Shown: positions 9,741-21,460, counted from the stretch's first letter. The stretch is DNA of 64,000 bases from Rhodoferax sp. (GCF_028689295.1 NZ_JAQTWL010000001.1:372001-436000); one strand, 5' to 3'. Program-made: numbers and translations. The notes: generated by a model not told the origin, from the letters alone.

Positions 9741-10736
9741 ATGCAAGCGATTGAAATCACAAGTTATGGAGCGCCGGACGTTTTGCGTCTGGCTGAACGA
9801 CCAGCGCCAGTGGCTGGCGCCGGGGAATTGCTCATTCGCGTGACGGCCAGTGGTGTCAACCGGCCCGATGTGTTGCAGCGCTTGGGCTTGTACCCGGTGC
9901 CGCCGGGTGCATCGGACATTCCCGGTCTCGAAGTGGCAGGTGTGATTGAGCAGGGCGATGCGGCTGAGTTGTCAATGGCTGGCTTCAAGCTGGGGGACCG
10001 GGTCTGCGCTTTGGTGGCGGGGGGCGGTTACGCCCAGTGGTGCGTGGCGCCCATCGGCCAATGTCTGCCGGTGCCGAACGGCTTGAATGATATACAGGCG
10101 GCCAGTCTGCCCGAGACCTTTTTCACGGTCTGGAGCAACCTGATGGACCGCGGCCGCCTGGCAGCGGGTGAGACGGTGTTGATCCAGGGCGGCACCAGCG
10201 GCATCGGTGTCACGGCGATCCAATTGGCGAAAGCCATGGGGGCACGCGTGCTTGCGACCGCTGGCAGTGACGAAAAGTGCGCCGCCTGTCTGGCCCTGGG
10301 TGCTGATGCGGCGATCAATTACAAGACCCTGGATTTTCAGACCGAGATTGACCGTCTCACGCAGGGGCAGGGTGTCGATGTGATTCTGGATATCGTGGCG
10401 GGTAGTTATGTGGCCAGGGAAGTGCAGAGTTTGCGCGAGGATGGCCGCCTGGTCATCATTGCCCTGCAGGGTGGCGTGAAATGTGAATTCAATGCCGGGT
10501 TGGTGCTGCGTCGCCGCCTGACGCTGACTGGTTCCACGCTGCGGCCCCGGCCGGTGGCGTTCAAGGCGGAGATTGCGCAGGCGTGTCTGAAGACGGTTTG
10601 GCCCTTGCTGGCAAGCGGCAAGATCAAGCCGGTGATTCACAGCGTGTTTGCAGCTGCCGATGCGGCGAGGGCACATGCCTTGATGGAGTCCAACCAGCAT
10701 ATCGGAAAAATTGTTTTGACTTGGGAAAAAGCATGA
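9741..10736 (+). CDS. Zinc-independent NAD(P)H quinone oxidoreductase / zeta-crystallin-like MDR protein (PIG3 type)
   Basis: Medium-chain dehydrogenase/reductase, 331 aa, probably an NADPH-dependent quinone or enone reductase in the cytoplasm. The N-terminal GroES-like domain contains [19 protein letters not shown] and lacks the Cys/His zinc ligands of alcohol dehydrogenases. The Rossmann fold shows [20 protein letters not shown] near 150-170, then the usual NYKTLDF and [11 protein letters not shown] segments. It overlaps tpiA in an ATGA arrangement, so the two genes are translationally coupled. The true substrate is unknown. Confidence 0.88.
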   Translation: MQAIEITSYGAPDVLRLAERPAPVAGAGELLIRVTASGVNRPDVLQRLGLYPVPPGASDIPGLEVAGVIEQGDAAELSMAGFKLGDRVCALVAGGGYAQWCVAPIGQCLPVPNGLNDIQAASLPETFFTVWSNLMDRGRLAAGETVLIQGGTSGIGVTAIQLAKAMGARVLATAGSDEKCAACLALGADAAINYKTLDFQTEIDRLTQGQGVDVILDIVAGSYVAREVQSLREDGRLVIIALQGGVKCEFNAGLVLRRRLTLTGSTLRPRPVAFKAEIAQACLKTVWPLLASGKIKPVIHSVFAAADAARAHALMESNQHIGKIVLTWEKA

Positions 10737-11476
10737 AGAAAAAGCTGATCGCAGGTAACTGGAAAATGAATGGCAGCCTGGTTGCCAATGAAGCCTTGCT
10801 CAAAGGTTTGCTGGCCGGTGTGGGGCAGCCCGCCTGTCAGGTGGCCGTGTGTGTGCCTTCGGTTTATCTGGCGCAATGCCAGGCTTTGCTTGCCGGCAGC
10901 GTCATCGAACTGGGTGCGCAGGATGTTTCCAGCCATGAGGGCGGTGCCTACACCGGTGAAATTGCACCTGCCATGCTCAAGGAGTTTGCGGTGCACTACG
11001 TCATCGTCGGGCATTCGGAGCGGCGCCAGTATCACGGCGAAACCGATGAACTTGTGGCGCTCAAGGCGCAGCGCACCCTGAGCAGCGGTATCACGCCGAT
11101 TGTCTGTGTGGGTGAAACGCTGGCAGAACGCGAGGCGGGCAAGACCGAGGAGGTGGTCAAGCGCCAATTGGCTGCGGTGATTCACACCAACGGCCATTGC
11201 ATCAGCGAGGTGGTGGTCGCCTACGAGCCGGTCTGGGCCATTGGCACCGGACTCTCCGCGACAGCAGAACAGGCGCAACAGGTCCACGCGGTGCTGCGTG
11301 CGCAATTGAAGGCGGCAACGCCCAACGCGGAGCGCATCAAGTTGCTTTATGGCGGCAGCATGAATGCGGCCAATGCCGGCAGCCTGCTGGCCCAAGCCGA
11401 TATTGATGGCGGCTTGATTGGTGGCGCCGCACTCAAGATTCAGGATTTTTTAACCATTATTGCGGCAGCTTCCTGA
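10733..11476 (+). CDS. tpiA: Triosephosphate isomerase
   Basis: Interconverts dihydroxyacetone phosphate and glyceraldehyde 3-phosphate; 247 aa, normal for the family. Visible catalytic signatures are [11 protein letters not shown] (Asn9 and Lys11), IVGHSERR (electrophilic His) and [13 protein letters not shown] (general-base Glu), plus the phosphate-binding LLYGGSM and GLIGGAAL loops. The ATG overlaps the preceding stop codon. tpiA-secG-tRNA-Leu-nuo is a familiar order in betaproteobacteria. Confidence 0.98.
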   Translation: MKKKLIAGNWKMNGSLVANEALLKGLLAGVGQPACQVAVCVPSVYLAQCQALLAGSVIELGAQDVSSHEGGAYTGEIAPAMLKEFAVHYVIVGHSERRQYHGETDELVALKAQRTLSSGITPIVCVGETLAEREAGKTEEVVKRQLAAVIHTNGHCISEVVVAYEPVWAIGTGLSATAEQAQQVHAVLRAQLKAATPNAERIKLLYGGSMNAANAGSLLAQADIDGGLIGGAALKIQDFLTIIAAAS

Positions 11477-11513
11477 TACAGGGCGTTGCTGGCTATTTAT
11501 TCAGGAGTGAATT

Positions 11514-11867
11514 ATGAATGTTTTATTGACGGTGATGCTGGCGGTGCAGATGATTTCAGCCGTGACCATGGTTGGCCTCATCCTGGTCCAGCATGGCAAG
11601 GGCGCCGACATGGGTGCCGCTTTTGGCAGTGGCGGTTCAGGCAGTTTGTTCGGTGCCAGCGGTAGCGCCAATTTCTTGTCGCGCACTACCGCCGTGCTGG
11701 CGACCCTGTTTTTTGTCAGCACCTTGATGCTGGCCTATTTGGGGTCGGTGCGTCCTGCCGCGAGTTCGGGCAGTGTGCTTGAAAATGCCGCATTGACAGC
11801 CCCCGTGCCAACGGCTGTTCCGGCGCTTCAGGCCGCTTCAGGCGCAGCACAAATCCCAGCTAAATAA
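11514..11867 (+). CDS. secG: Protein-export membrane protein SecG
   Basis: Small subunit of the SecYEG translocon, 117 aa. Two membrane segments are evident (about 1-24 and 53-76). Between them is the conserved cytoplasmic loop LVQHGKGADMGAAFGSGGSGS LFG. The C-terminal 35 residues form an Ala/Pro-rich tail longer than in E. coli, which is common in this order. AGGAG precedes ATG 11514. Confidence 0.95.
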   Translation: MNVLLTVMLAVQMISAVTMVGLILVQHGKGADMGAAFGSGGSGSLFGASGSANFLSRTTAVLATLFFVSTLMLAYLGSVRPAASSGSVLENAALTAPVPTAVPALQAASGAAQIPAK

Positions 11868-11986
11868 TTGCGCATGAAAATGCCTTCTCCTCAAGGAATG
11901 TGAGGGGATTTCAGGGTAAACTCAAGGCTCTCCGGCTAGGCCAGCAAGTGTTCAAACACCAGCGCGATGGCCGGTTGAAATGAACG

Positions 11987-12071
11987 GCCGTCGTGGTGAA
12001 ATTGGTAGACACGCTATCTTGAGGTGGTAGTGGCGAAAGCTGTGCGAGTTCGAGTCTCGCCGACGGCACCA
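11987..12071 (+). tRNA. tRNA-Leu (anticodon GAG)
   Basis: The acceptor arms GCCGTCG and CGACGGC pair perfectly. The anticodon stem CTATC/GGTAG holds the loop TTGAGGT, with anticodon GAG reading CUC and CUU. A class II long variable arm is present, the T-arm contains GTTCGAGTC, and CCA is encoded (12069-12071). It lies between secG and nuoA. Confidence 0.97.
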
Positions 12072-12082
12072 AGCTAAATCGT

Positions 12083-12096
12083 TTGATGTAGATCAA
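12083..12096 (+). promoter_or_regulatory. FNR/Anr-type binding site upstream of nuoA
   Basis: The sequence TTGATGTAGATCAA matches the FNR consensus TTGAT-N4-ATCAA at every defined base. Its centre (12089.5) is 40 bp upstream of the nuoA start codon. A TACACT hexamer at 12118-12123 could be the -10 element. If so, transcription would start at or next to the A of the ATG, the site would sit near -41.5 (a class II activator position), and the mRNA would be nearly leaderless. Repression of a read-through or nearby promoter is the alternative. Confidence 0.7.
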
Positions 12097-12129
12097 TATG
12101 TCAAACGGTCAATTGAATACACTGAAAAT

Positions 12130-12489
12130 ATGAACCTAGAACAATATTTGCCAGTCATTCTTTTTCTTTTGGTTGGTATTTCGGTAGGTGTCATGCCTCA
12201 GGTCATTGGTTATATTCTTGGACCCAACCGACCGGACTCGGCAAAAAACTCCCCTTACGAATGTGGCTTTGAAGCCTTCGGCGATGCCCGGATGAAGTTT
12301 GACGTCCGCTATTACCTCATCGCCATTCTCTTCATCCTGTTCGATCTCGAAACCGCCCTCTTGTTTCCGTGGGCGGTGACGCTCAAGGAACTGGGTCTTT
12401 TCGGCTTTTTGGTGGGTCTGGAAATTGTGACCATTCTGACCATCGGCTTTGTTTACATGTGGATCAAAGGCGCCCTCGATTGGGAGTAA
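12130..12489 (+). CDS. nuoA: NADH-quinone oxidoreductase subunit A
   Basis: Membrane subunit of complex I near the quinone site, 119 aa, three transmembrane helices. The TM1-TM2 loop contains the conserved [13 protein letters not shown], followed by [19 protein letters not shown]. First gene of a 14-gene operon. No clear Shine-Dalgarno is visible before ATG 12130, which fits a leaderless or coupled start. Confidence 0.97.
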   Translation: MNLEQYLPVILFLLVGISVGVMPQVIGYILGPNRPDSAKNSPYECGFEAFGDARMKFDVRYYLIAILFILFDLETALLFPWAVTLKELGLFGFLVGLEIVTILTIGFVYMWIKGALDWE

Positions 12490-12493
12490 CACA

Positions 12494-12973
12494 ATGATTG
12501 AAGGTATTCTCAAAGAGGGCTTTATCACCACGAGCTATGACTCCGTGGTGAACTGGGCCAAGACCGGTTCAGTTTGGCCCATGACGTTCGGCCTGGCTTG
12601 TTGTGCGGTCGAAATGATGCATGCCGCTGCCGCCCGCTACGACATCAGCCGCTTTGGCGCCGAAGTGTTTCGCCCGAGTCCGCGTCAATCCGACCTGATT
12701 ATTGTGGCCGGTACGTTGACCAACAAAATGGCTCCCGCCTTTCGCAAGGTGTATGACCAGATGGCAGAGCCGCGCTGGGTGATCAGCATGGGCTCATGCG
12801 CCAATGGTGGCGGCTATTACCACTACAGTTATTCGGTGGTGCGGGGCTGTGATCGCATTGTGCCGGTCGATGTCTATGTGCCGGGCTGTCCGCCCACCGC
12901 CGAAGCGCTGATTTACGGGATCATCCAGTTGCAACGCAAGATCCGTCGCACGCAAACGATTGCTCGCACTTAA
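12494..12973 (+). CDS. nuoB: NADH-quinone oxidoreductase subunit B
   Basis: Carries the terminal [4Fe-4S] cluster N2 that passes electrons to quinone; 159 aa. Cluster ligands are visible in [20 protein letters not shown] and [14 protein letters not shown] 12494 was chosen over an upstream in-frame start at 12449 because the latter lies inside nuoA and adds non-family residues. It starts 4 bp after the nuoA stop. Confidence 0.97.
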   Translation: MIEGILKEGFITTSYDSVVNWAKTGSVWPMTFGLACCAVEMMHAAAARYDISRFGAEVFRPSPRQSDLIIVAGTLTNKMAPAFRKVYDQMAEPRWVISMGSCANGGGYYHYSYSVVRGCDRIVPVDVYVPGCPPTAEALIYGIIQLQRKIRRTQTIART

Positions 12974-12983
12974 AGGGTTGACG

Positions 12984-13601
12984 ATGACTGTGTATGCTGT
13001 AAATCCACACACGCTCAAGACGCAGGTCGATGCGGCTTTGGGTGACCTGATCAAAAGCAGCGTGGTGGCGCTGGACGAACTGACGGTGGTGGTGGATGCC
13101 GCCAACTATTTTCAGGCTGCCAAAGTGCTTCGTGATGACACTGCTTGCGCTTTCGAGCAAATGGTGGACTTGTGCGGCGTGGACTATTCCACCTACAAAA
13201 ACCAGGCCTGGACAGGCCCCAGATTCTGCGTGGTGCTGCATCTGCTGTCGGTGAGCCTGAACCAGCGCGTGCGGCTGAAGGCTTTTGTGCCTGATGATCT
13301 GGCACCCGTCATGCCTTCGATTTGCGAGCTCTGGAGCAGCGCCAACTGGTTCGAGCGTGAAGCTTTTGACTTGTACGGTATTGTGTTCGAGGGTCATGAC
13401 GACTTGCGCCGCATCCTGACCGACTACGGATTCATCGGCCACCCCTTCCGCAAGGATTTTCCGATGCTCGGTCATGTGGAAATGCGCTACGACGCAGAAC
13501 AAAAGCGCGTGGTCTATCAACCGGTCACGATCGAGCCGCGTGAAATCACACCGCGCATCATCCGTGAAGAAAACTACGGAGGCCCTGCTACCCAGCAGTA
13601 G
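12984..13601 (+). CDS. nuoC: NADH-quinone oxidoreductase subunit C
   Basis: Peripheral-arm 30-kDa subunit, 205 aa. It carries the family signature around [22 protein letters not shown], followed by GHPFRKDFP. Separate from nuoD, unlike the fused nuoCD of enterobacteria. ATG 12984 lies 10 bp after nuoB. The earlier in-frame start at 12960 overlaps nuoB and is not favoured. Confidence 0.97.
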   Translation: MTVYAVNPHTLKTQVDAALGDLIKSSVVALDELTVVVDAANYFQAAKVLRDDTACAFEQMVDLCGVDYSTYKNQAWTGPRFCVVLHLLSVSLNQRVRLKAFVPDDLAPVMPSICELWSSANWFEREAFDLYGIVFEGHDDLRRILTDYGFIGHPFRKDFPMLGHVEMRYDAEQKRVVYQPVTIEPREITPRIIREENYGGPATQQ

Positions 13602-13606
13602 GAGAC

Positions 13607-14860
13607 ATGGCTGATATCAAGAACTACACCCTGAATTTTGGTCCGCAGCATCCGGCGGCGCACGGCGTCTTGCGCCTGGTGCTCGAGCTCGATGGCGAAG
13701 TCATCCAGCGCGCCGACCCGCACATTGGTCTGCTGCACCGTGCCACCGAGAAGCTGGCCGAGAGCAAGACCTACATCCAGGCCCTGCCGTACATGGACCG
13801 TCTTGACTACATGTCCATGATGTGCAACGAGCAGGCCTATTGCCTGGCCGTCGAGAAAATGCTCGCTCTCGAAGTGCCCTTGCGTGCCCAGTACATCCGG
13901 GTCATGTTTGCCGAGATCACGCGCATGCTGAACCACCTGCTGTGGGTGGGTGCGCACGCCATTGACTGCGGCGCCATGACCGTCATGCTGTTTGCATTTC
14001 GTGAACGCGAGGATCTGCTCGATATTTATGAAGCGGTCAGCGGTGCGCGCCTGCATGCGGCGTATTTCCGGCCGGGCGGTGTTTACCGTGATTTGCCCGA
14101 CACCATGCCACGCCATGAGTCGAACAAGATTCGCAGCGCCAAGTCCACCGAAGCCCTCAATCGCGCCCGCAACGGCAGCCTGCTCGATTTCATCGATGAC
14201 TTCACCCAGCGCTTTCCCACCTATCTGGCCGAATACCACACGCTGCTGACCGACAACCGCATCTGGAAACAGCGCACCGTTGGTATTGGCGTGGTCACCC
14301 CGGAGCGCGCCCTTAACCTCGGTTTTACCGGCCCCATGTTGCGCGGTTCGGGCATTGCCTGGGACCTGCGCAAAAAGCAGCCCTACGAGGTCTATGACCG
14401 GCTCGACTTTGACATTCCGGTGGGCAAGACCGGCGACACCTACGACCGTTATCTGGTTCGCATGGAAGAAATGAAGCAGTCCAACCGCATCATCAAGCAG
14501 TGCGTGGACTGGCTGCGTGTCAACCCGGGTCCGGTCATCACCGACAACCACAAAATTGCGCCGCCGGATCGTGAATCCATGAAGTCCAACATGGAAGAAC
14601 TGATTCACCACTTCAAGCTGTTTACCGAAGGCTTTGCCGTACCCGAGGGCGAGGCCTACGCGGCCATCGAGCATCCCAAGGGCGAGTTTGGCATTTACCT
14701 GATCAGTGATGGTGCCAATAAACCTTACCGCCTCAAGATCCGTCCACCCGCTTTTGTGCATCTCTCGGCCCTTAATGAGATGGGCAAGGGCCACATGATT
14801 GCCGATGCGGTGGCGATCATTGGAACGATGGACATTGTGTTTGGGGAAGTTGATCGATGA
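13607..14860 (+). CDS. nuoD: NADH-quinone oxidoreductase subunit D
   Basis: 49-kDa quinone-site subunit, 417 aa, evolutionarily derived from a NiFe-hydrogenase large subunit. Begins [20 protein letters not shown], with the quinone-pocket histidines in GPQHPAAHG, then [12 protein letters not shown] and [13 protein letters not shown]. Ends with the conserved FGEVDR. AGGAGAC precedes the ATG, and the stop overlaps nuoE in an ATGA. Confidence 0.98.
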   Translation: MADIKNYTLNFGPQHPAAHGVLRLVLELDGEVIQRADPHIGLLHRATEKLAESKTYIQALPYMDRLDYMSMMCNEQAYCLAVEKMLALEVPLRAQYIRVMFAEITRMLNHLLWVGAHAIDCGAMTVMLFAFREREDLLDIYEAVSGARLHAAYFRPGGVYRDLPDTMPRHESNKIRSAKSTEALNRARNGSLLDFIDDFTQRFPTYLAEYHTLLTDNRIWKQRTVGIGVVTPERALNLGFTGPMLRGSGIAWDLRKKQPYEVYDRLDFDIPVGKTGDTYDRYLVRMEEMKQSNRIIKQCVDWLRVNPGPVITDNHKIAPPDRESMKSNMEELIHHFKLFTEGFAVPEGEAYAAIEHPKGEFGIYLISDGANKPYRLKIRPPAFVHLSALNEMGKGHMIADAVAIIGTMDIVFGEVDR

Positions 14861-15348
14861 TTTCTGAAGAATCCAAAGCGCGCTTCGCCAAAGAAGTTGC
14901 CAAATACCCGGCCGACCAAAAACAATCTGCGGTGATGGCCTGCCTGGCCATCGTTCAGCAGGAGTTGGGTTATGTCAGCGCCGAAAGCGAGCAGATGGTG
15001 GCAGACTACCTTGGCATGCCAGCCATTGCCGTGCACGAGGTCACCACCTTCTACAACATGTACAACCAGAAACCGGTTGGCAAGTACAAACTCAATGTCT
15101 GCACTAATCTGCCCTGCCAGTTACGCGATGGCGGCAAGGCCATGGCGCACTTGAAAGAAAAACTGGGCATCGACAATGACCAGACCACGCCCGATGGTCT
15201 CTTCACCTTGCAGCAATGCGAGTGTCTTGGCGCCTGCGCCGACTCCCCCGTGATGCTGGTGAACGACACCACCATGTGCAGTTTCATGACCAACGACAAG
15301 CTCGACCAACTCATTGACGGTTTGCGTGCGGCCGAGGTGAAGTCATGA
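14857..15348 (+). CDS. nuoE: NADH-quinone oxidoreductase subunit E
   Basis: 24-kDa thioredoxin-fold subunit with the [2Fe-2S] cluster N1a, 163 aa. Ligand cysteines are in [10 protein letters not shown] and [12 protein letters not shown]. The N-terminal helical part ([15 protein letters not shown]) is normal. ATGA overlaps at both ends indicate tight translational coupling with nuoD and nuoF. Confidence 0.97.
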   Translation: MISEESKARFAKEVAKYPADQKQSAVMACLAIVQQELGYVSAESEQMVADYLGMPAIAVHEVTTFYNMYNQKPVGKYKLNVCTNLPCQLRDGGKAMAHLKEKLGIDNDQTTPDGLFTLQQCECLGACADSPVMLVNDTTMCSFMTNDKLDQLIDGLRAAEVKS

Positions 15349-16697
15349 ACGCCCAACAAATTCTGGCCCAGTTCCAGGCCACCGGAAGAGAGACCGCTTT
15401 TCACAACAGGCACATCGAGCCGCAGATTTATGCCGGGTTGAATGGCAGCAACTGGCGTCTGAAAGACTATGAAGCCCGCGGCGGCTACCAGGCCTTGCGC
15501 ACGGTGTTTGGTCTGGATGGTGGTGCCGGCATGACGCAGGACCAGGTGATCGCCACCGTCAAGGAGTCTTCACTGCGCGGTCGCGGCGGCGCCGGTTTCC
15601 CGACCGGGCTCAAGTGGAGTTTCATGCCGCGCCAGTTCCCGGGTCAGAAGTACCTGGTGTGCAATTCTGACGAAGGCGAGCCCGGCACCTGCAAAGACCG
15701 CGAGATCATGGAGTTCAATCCGCATATCGTGATCGAAGGCATGATCATTGCCGCCTACGCCATGGGTATTTCGGTCGGCTACAACTATATTCACGGCGAA
15801 ATTTTCCACACCTACCAGCGTTTCGAGGAAGCCTTGGAAGAGGCGCGTGCCGCCGGCCTGCTCGGTGACAACATTCTGGGCAGCAGCTTCAGTTTTCAAC
15901 TCCACGCCGCGCATGGTTTTGGCGCCTATATCTGTGGCGAAGAAACCGGCTTGCTGGAGTCACTCGAAGGCAAAAAAGGCCAGCCCCGCTTCAAGCCGCC
16001 GTTCCCGGCCAGTTTCGGTCTCTATGGCAAACCCACCACCATCAACAACACCGAAACCTTTGCTGCTGTGCCTTGGATCATTCGCAACGGCGGTCCGGCC
16101 TATGTGGCTTGTGGCAAACCCAACAATGGTGGCACCAAGATTTACTCGGTCAGCGGCGACGTCGAATTGCCTGGCAATTTTGAGGTGCCGATGGGTACGC
16201 CCTTCGCCAAACTCCTGGAGTTGGCGGGTGGCGTGCGCAAGGGCCGTCAGCTCAAGGCCGTGATCCCCGGGGGGTCATCGTCTCCGGTGCTCCCAGCTGA
16301 CATCATGATGGCATGCACCATGGACTATGACTCCATCGCCAAGGCCGGCTCCATGCTGGGCTCGGGTGCGGTAATTGTGCTGGACGATTCGCGTTGCATG
16401 GTCAAGAGCCTGCAGCGCCTAAGTTACTTTTACATGCACGAATCCTGCGGCCAGTGCACGCCTTGCCGTGAAGGCACGGGCTGGCTGTCGCGTGTGGTGG
16501 ACCGCATCGAGACCGGTCATGGTCGCGAGTCTGACCTCGAGTTGCTGAACTCGGTGGCGGAAAACATCCAGGGTCGCACCATTTGCGCGTTGGGTGATGC
16601 CGCCGCCATGCCGGTGCGCGCGATGCTCAAGCATTTCATGCCTGAATTTGAATACCATGTGGCCCACAAGACCTGCATGGTTCCTGCTTACGTTTGA
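15345..16697 (+). CDS. nuoF: NADH-quinone oxidoreductase subunit F
   Basis: 51-kDa NADH- and FMN-binding subunit, 450 aa. NADH/FMN binding loops are visible as [17 protein letters not shown] and [16 protein letters not shown]. Another is [20 protein letters not shown]. The N3 [4Fe-4S] ligands lie in [12 protein letters not shown], with a further Cys in [12 protein letters not shown]. Electron entry point of the complex. Confidence 0.98.
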   Translation: MNAQQILAQFQATGRETAFHNRHIEPQIYAGLNGSNWRLKDYEARGGYQALRTVFGLDGGAGMTQDQVIATVKESSLRGRGGAGFPTGLKWSFMPRQFPGQKYLVCNSDEGEPGTCKDREIMEFNPHIVIEGMIIAAYAMGISVGYNYIHGEIFHTYQRFEEALEEARAAGLLGDNILGSSFSFQLHAAHGFGAYICGEETGLLESLEGKKGQPRFKPPFPASFGLYGKPTTINNTETFAAVPWIIRNGGPAYVACGKPNNGGTKIYSVSGDVELPGNFEVPMGTPFAKLLELAGGVRKGRQLKAVIPGGSSSPVLPADIMMACTMDYDSIAKAGSMLGSGAVIVLDDSRCMVKSLQRLSYFYMHESCGQCTPCREGTGWLSRVVDRIETGHGRESDLELLNSVAENIQGRTICALGDAAAMPVRAMLKHFMPEFEYHVAHKTCMVPAYV

Positions 16698-16709
16698 GCG
16701 AGTGCCAAG

Positions 16710-18842
16710 ATGATTGAAATTGAACTCGACGGTCACAAGGTCGATATTGCAGAAGGCAGCACGGTCATGCATGCGGCCGAAAAAGCGGGCACCTTTGTTC
16801 CCCATTTCTGCTACCACAAGAAACTGAGCATTGCCGCCAATTGCCGCATGTGCCTGGTGGACATCGAAAAGATGCCCAAACCCATGCCGGCTTGCGCCAC
16901 CACCGTGACGCAGGGCATGATCGTGCACACCAAGACCGAAAAAGCCATCAAGGCCCAGCAGTCGGTGATGGAGTTTTTGCTGATCAACCACCCGCTCGAT
17001 TGCCCCATTTGCGATCAGGGAGGTGAATGCCAGTTGCAGGATATCGCGGTCGGTTACGGCGCCTCGGCCTCTCGCTATGAGGAAGAAAAGCGCGTCGTTC
17101 CGGTCAAGGATGTCGGCCCCTTGATCTCCATGCAGGAGATGACGCGCTGCATCCATTGCACGCGTTGTGTGCGCTTTGGCCAGGAAATTGCCGGCATCAT
17201 GGAACTCGGCATGTCGCAACGTGGCGAGCACTCGCAGATCGAGACCTTTTTGGGTCACACCATCGACTCCGAACTGTCGGGCAACATGATCGACATCTGC
17301 CCGGTGGGCGCCCTGACCAGCAAGCCGTTCCGCTACAGCGCCCGCACCTGGGAGCTGTCGCGTCGCAAGTCGGTCAGTCCGCATGACTCGACCGGCGCCA
17401 ACCTGATCGTGCAGGTCAAGAACAACCGCGTCATGCGAGTCGTTCCTTTTGAGAACGAAGCCGTTAACGAATGCTGGATTGCCGACCGTGACCGCTTCTC
17501 CTACGAAGCGCTCAATGGCGACGATCGCCTGACCACGCCGATGATCAAGCAGGGCGGTCAATGGAAGACCGTGGATTGGCAAACGGCGCTCGAATATGTC
17601 GCCAATGGCCTGAAGCAGATCGGTGCCGAATTCGGTGCCGCCAGTCTGGGCGCTTTGGTGAGTCCGCATGCCACGCTCGAAGAATTGCATCTGTCGGTCA
17701 AGCTCATGCAGGGGCTGGGGTCCGGCAACATCGACCATCGGTTGCGCCATGCCGAGTTTCCCGCGCTTGAGGGCGTGCGTTATCTGGGAACGTCCATTGC
17801 GTCCTTGTCGGAACTGCAAAGCGTGCTGGTCATCGGCTCCAACCTGCGCAAGGACCATCCCCTGTTTGCGCAACGCATTCGGCAGTCGGCCCGCAAGGGT
17901 TGCCAGGTGAGTTCGATCAATGCGCGCAACGACGACTGGGCGATGCCGGTCGCGCACCGCGTCCAGGTTCACGCAGCACAATGGGTGCAGGCCTTGGCCG
18001 CTGTGGCCGCTGCCGTCGCCCTTGAAAAAGGGACGACAGCGCCGGTCGCCGTCGCAGCTGATGACGCATCCGTGGCGATTGCACGCAGCTTGCTGGCTGG
18101 CGAGCGCAAAGCGATTTTGCTGGGCAACGGTGCGGCGCATCATGCCCAGGCGTCCAGTTTATTGGCGCTGGCGCAGTGGCTTGCGGACCAGGCGGGTGCC
18201 AGCTTTGGCTACCTGACTGAGGCTGCCAACACCGTGGGTGCGCAACTGGTCGGCGCTGAACCGGCGGCCGGCGGCTTGCATGCCGGTCAGATGCTGGGTG
18301 GCGCACTCAAAGCTGTGCTGTTGCTCAACACCGAACCCGGGTTCGACTCCGCGGCGGGGGCACAGGCCACCGATGTGCTGGGCAAGGCGCAGATGGTGGT
18401 CTCCCTGAATCCGTTCAAGGCCAACATGGCGTTCTGTGATGTGATGCTGCCCGTGTCGCCTTTCACGGAAACTTCCGGTACCTTTGTCAATGCAGAAGGA
18501 CGCGTGCAAAGCTTCCACGCGGTGGTGCAACCGCTGGGTGAAACACGCCCGGCCTGGAAAGTGCTGCGCGTGTTGGCCAACATGCTCAATGTGCCCGGCT
18601 TTGATTTCGACTCGTCAGAACAGGTTCTGCAAGGTATTCCCGGTTTGACGGTGGGCGAGACGGCGCAAGTTTCGCCAGACCGGCTGAGCAATCGCACCAC
18701 GGCAGCTATCAATCTGGCAAGTCATGCTGGCGCGCCGGTGGTGGCCGGCATTTATCAACTGGATGGCATCGTGCGCCGCGCTCCTGCGCTGCAACAAACA
18801 GCTGATGCCCGGGCCGCTGAAACCCAGGAGGTGGCAGCATGA
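16710..18842 (+). CDS. nuoG: NADH-quinone oxidoreductase subunit G
   Basis: 75-kDa subunit, 710 aa. The N-terminal [2Fe-2S] ferredoxin domain has [16 protein letters not shown]. The His/Cys cluster N5 region is [18 protein letters not shown]. The N4 ligands are [13 protein letters not shown] and IDICPVGAL. The C-terminal molybdopterin-oxidoreductase-like domain, without cofactor, fills the rest. The extra N7 cluster motif of E. coli is not obvious. Stop overlaps nuoH. Confidence 0.97.
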   Translation: MIEIELDGHKVDIAEGSTVMHAAEKAGTFVPHFCYHKKLSIAANCRMCLVDIEKMPKPMPACATTVTQGMIVHTKTEKAIKAQQSVMEFLLINHPLDCPICDQGGECQLQDIAVGYGASASRYEEEKRVVPVKDVGPLISMQEMTRCIHCTRCVRFGQEIAGIMELGMSQRGEHSQIETFLGHTIDSELSGNMIDICPVGALTSKPFRYSARTWELSRRKSVSPHDSTGANLIVQVKNNRVMRVVPFENEAVNECWIADRDRFSYEALNGDDRLTTPMIKQGGQWKTVDWQTALEYVANGLKQIGAEFGAASLGALVSPHATLEELHLSVKLMQGLGSGNIDHRLRHAEFPALEGVRYLGTSIASLSELQSVLVIGSNLRKDHPLFAQRIRQSARKGCQVSSINARNDDWAMPVAHRVQVHAAQWVQALAAVAAAVALEKGTTAPVAVAADDASVAIARSLLAGERKAILLGNGAAHHAQASSLLALAQWLADQAGASFGYLTEAANTVGAQLVGAEPAAGGLHAGQMLGGALKAVLLLNTEPGFDSAAGAQATDVLGKAQMVVSLNPFKANMAFCDVMLPVSPFTETSGTFVNAEGRVQSFHAVVQPLGETRPAWKVLRVLANMLNVPGFDFDSSEQVLQGIPGLTVGETAQVSPDRLSNRTTAAINLASHAGAPVVAGIYQLDGIVRRAPALQQTADARAAETQEVAA

Positions 18843-19921
18843 GCGACTTCGTATTCAATTTCGGCCAGGGGCTGCTGGCTGCGCCTTGGTGGGCCGCCAT
18901 CGCCTGGCCAACCATCTGGGCACTGATCAAGGTCACCGTGGTGCTGATGATCGTGCTGGGGGCCGTGACCTACGCCACGCTTTGGGAGCGCAAGCTGCTC
19001 GGTTGGGTGCAGATTCGGCTCGGCCCTAACCGTGTCGGACCCTGGGGCCTGTTGCAGCCGATTGCCGATGCCTTGAAGCTCATGACCAAGGAGATCGTCC
19101 GGCCTGCCGCCTCTGACAAGGTCCTTTTCTATCTTGGTCCGGTCCTGACGGTGGCCCCTGCACTGACGGCATGGGCGGTCATTCCGTTCGGGCCCGAAAT
19201 TGCGGTGGCTAACCTGAACGCGGGCCTGTTGTTTTTGATGGCCATTTCCTCGATGGAGGTTTATGGCGTGATCATCTCGGGCTGGTCGTCCAATTCCAAG
19301 TACGCGTTTCTCGGTGCCTTGCGTGCTTCGGCGCAAATGGTGAGCTATGAAATTGCCATGGGTTTCTGCCTTTTGATCGTGCTGATGGTGTCGGCGAGCA
19401 TGAACCTGTCGGACATTGTGGCCGGGCAGGGACGGGGTCATTTTGCGGACATGGGTCTGACGTTCTTGTCCTGGAACTGGTTGCCGCTGTTGCCGATTGT
19501 GGTGGTTTTCTTTGTCTCGGGTCTGGCTGAGACCAACCGAACGCCTTTCGACGTGATCGAAGGCGAGTCCGAAATTGTGGCAGGCCACATGGTCGAATAT
19601 TCCGGCATGTCCTGGGCCATGTTCCAGATGGCTGAATACGCCAGTATCTGGATGCTCTCGATTTTGTCAGTCACCATGTTCTTTGGTGGCTGGATGTCGC
19701 CGATCGACAGTGCTCTCTTCAACTGGATTCCGGGCTGGATCTGGCTGGCGATCAAGACATTCTGCATGATGACCATGTTTATTTGGGTGCGGGTGACTTT
19801 TCCCCGGTTCCGTTATGACCAGATCATGCGTCTGGGGTGGAAAGTCTTCATTCCAGTGACTTTGGTGTGGCTGGTGGTGGTCGGGGTGTGGATGCAAACC
19901 CCGTGGAACATTTGGAAGTAA
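18839..19921 (+). CDS. nuoH: NADH-quinone oxidoreductase subunit H
   Basis: Membrane subunit that forms the quinone chamber with NuoB and NuoD; 360 aa, about 8-9 transmembrane helices. Conserved [19 protein letters not shown] and the acidic loop [20 protein letters not shown] are both present. Near the end is the [15 protein letters not shown] segment. ATGA overlap with nuoG. Confidence 0.97.
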   Translation: MSDFVFNFGQGLLAAPWWAAIAWPTIWALIKVTVVLMIVLGAVTYATLWERKLLGWVQIRLGPNRVGPWGLLQPIADALKLMTKEIVRPAASDKVLFYLGPVLTVAPALTAWAVIPFGPEIAVANLNAGLLFLMAISSMEVYGVIISGWSSNSKYAFLGALRASAQMVSYEIAMGFCLLIVLMVSASMNLSDIVAGQGRGHFADMGLTFLSWNWLPLLPIVVVFFVSGLAETNRTPFDVIEGESEIVAGHMVEYSGMSWAMFQMAEYASIWMLSILSVTMFFGGWMSPIDSALFNWIPGWIWLAIKTFCMMTMFIWVRVTFPRFRYDQIMRLGWKVFIPVTLVWLVVVGVWMQTPWNIWK

Positions 19922-19933
19922 TTCGAGCTGTTT

Positions 19934-20467
19934 ATGACTACCCCAACTTTAAATACGGTTAAAAATCCTGCTGGGCGGGCCTTCTCCTTGAAGGATTTCC
20001 TGTCGAGTTTCATGCTGGTGGAACTCCTGAAAGGCATGAAACTGACCGGTAAATATGCGTTTCGCAGCAAGATCACGCTGGAGTACCCGGAAGAAAAAAC
20101 GCCTATGTCGCCGCGCTTCCGTGGCCTGCATGCACTGCGCCGCTACGAAAACGGTGAAGAACGCTGCATTGCCTGCAAGTTGTGTGAAGCGGTTTGCCCG
20201 GCGATGGCCATCACCATCGAGTCTGAAGTGCGCGCCGACGGCTCGCGCCGCACCAATCGCTACGACATCGACCTGACCAAGTGCATTTTTTGCGGTTTCT
20301 GCGAAGAGAGCTGCCCGGTCGATTCCATTGTTGAAACGCACATCCTCGAATACCACGGTGAAAACCGGGGCGACTTGTATTTCACCAAAGAAATGCTGCT
20401 GGCTGTCGGTGATCGCTATGAGCGTGAAATCGCCGCCAACAAGGCTGCCGATGCCAAGTACCGCTGA
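19934..20467 (+). CDS. nuoI: NADH-quinone oxidoreductase subunit I
   Basis: Ferredoxin-like 8Fe subunit carrying clusters N6a and N6b, 177 aa. Two CxxCxxCxxxCP motifs are seen: [16 protein letters not shown] and [16 protein letters not shown]. The N-terminal amphipathic region ([20 protein letters not shown]) anchors it to the membrane arm. Confidence 0.98.
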   Translation: MTTPTLNTVKNPAGRAFSLKDFLSSFMLVELLKGMKLTGKYAFRSKITLEYPEEKTPMSPRFRGLHALRRYENGEERCIACKLCEAVCPAMAITIESEVRADGSRRTNRYDIDLTKCIFCGFCEESCPVDSIVETHILEYHGENRGDLYFTKEMLLAVGDRYEREIAANKAADAKYR

Positions 20468-20490
20468 CCAATCAGAAAGATAAGTTAACC

Positions 20491-21150
20491 ATGGATGTCA
20501 AGACGGGTTTGTTTTATATTTTTTCGACAGTGCTGCTGCTGGCGGCGTTCCGTGTCATCACGGCGCGCAATCCGGTGCATGCCGTGCTGTTCCTGGTGCT
20601 GTCATTTTTTCAGGCGTCCATGATCTGGATGCTGCTCAAGGCGGAGTTCCTGGCCATTACCCTGGTGCTGGTGTATGTCGGTGCCGTGATGGTGCTTTTC
20701 CTGTTCGTGGTGATGATGCTCGACATCAATGTGGACGGCATCCGAAAAGGCTTCTGGAAGCATTTCCCGCTGGCGGCAGTGGTTGCAGTTGTCATCATCC
20801 TTGAAATGTCTGCGGTCCTGATGGCTGGCTTCCAGGTCAGTGAGGCGCCTGTTGCCGCAGCGACACTCGGGCAGGCGACGGTGCAGGTATCCAACACCAA
20901 GGAACTTGGGATTCTGCTTTACACGCGCTATTTGTACCCGCTCGAAATTGCAGCTGCGATTTTGCTGGTGGGCATGATTGCCGCCATTGCCCTTACGCTG
21001 CGCCATCGCAAGGACATCAAGGCCATCAACCCGGAAGAGCAGGTGCGCGTGAAGTGGGTGGACCGGTTGACGGTTGTCAAAATGGACGCCACCCAACCCA
21101 CATTGCCGACGCAGCCCGCTGAAACACCGTTCGTGGAGAACAAAGCATGA
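20491..21150 (+). CDS. nuoJ: NADH-quinone oxidoreductase subunit J
   Basis: Membrane subunit J, 219 aa, five transmembrane helices. Includes the TM3 segment [22 protein letters not shown] that holds the pi-bulge important for coupling. The roughly 45-residue C-terminal tail is hydrophilic. Stop overlaps the nuoK start (ATGA). Confidence 0.96.
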   Translation: MDVKTGLFYIFSTVLLLAAFRVITARNPVHAVLFLVLSFFQASMIWMLLKAEFLAITLVLVYVGAVMVLFLFVVMMLDINVDGIRKGFWKHFPLAAVVAVVIILEMSAVLMAGFQVSEAPVAAATLGQATVQVSNTKELGILLYTRYLYPLEIAAAILLVGMIAAIALTLRHRKDIKAINPEEQVRVKWVDRLTVVKMDATQPTLPTQPAETPFVENKA

Positions 21151-21455
21151 CGCTTACATTGGGTCACTATCTTTCTCTGGGTGCCATGCTGTTTGCGCTC
21201 TCGGTAATCGGGATTTTTCTGAATCGCAAAAACCTGATCGTGCTGCTGATGGCCATCGAATTGATGCTGCTGGCAGTCAACACCAATTTTGTCGCGTTCT
21301 CGCACTATCTGGGTGATTTGAACGGTCAGATATTTGTCTTCTTTATCCTGACCGTTGCAGCAGCCGAGTCGGCCATCGGTCTGGCCATCCTGGTGCTATT
21401 GTTCCGCCTTAAATCGAATATCAATGTGGACGAACTCGATTCGTTGAAGGGTTAA
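21147..21455 (+). CDS. nuoK: NADH-quinone oxidoreductase subunit K
   Basis: Three-helix MrpC-like subunit, 102 aa. The conserved membrane glutamates are in [16 protein letters not shown] and [13 protein letters not shown]. Length is typical. Confidence 0.97.
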   Translation: MTLTLGHYLSLGAMLFALSVIGIFLNRKNLIVLLMAIELMLLAVNTNFVAFSHYLGDLNGQIFVFFILTVAAAESAIGLAILVLLFRLKSNINVDELDSLKG

Positions 21456-21460
21456 CAAAA

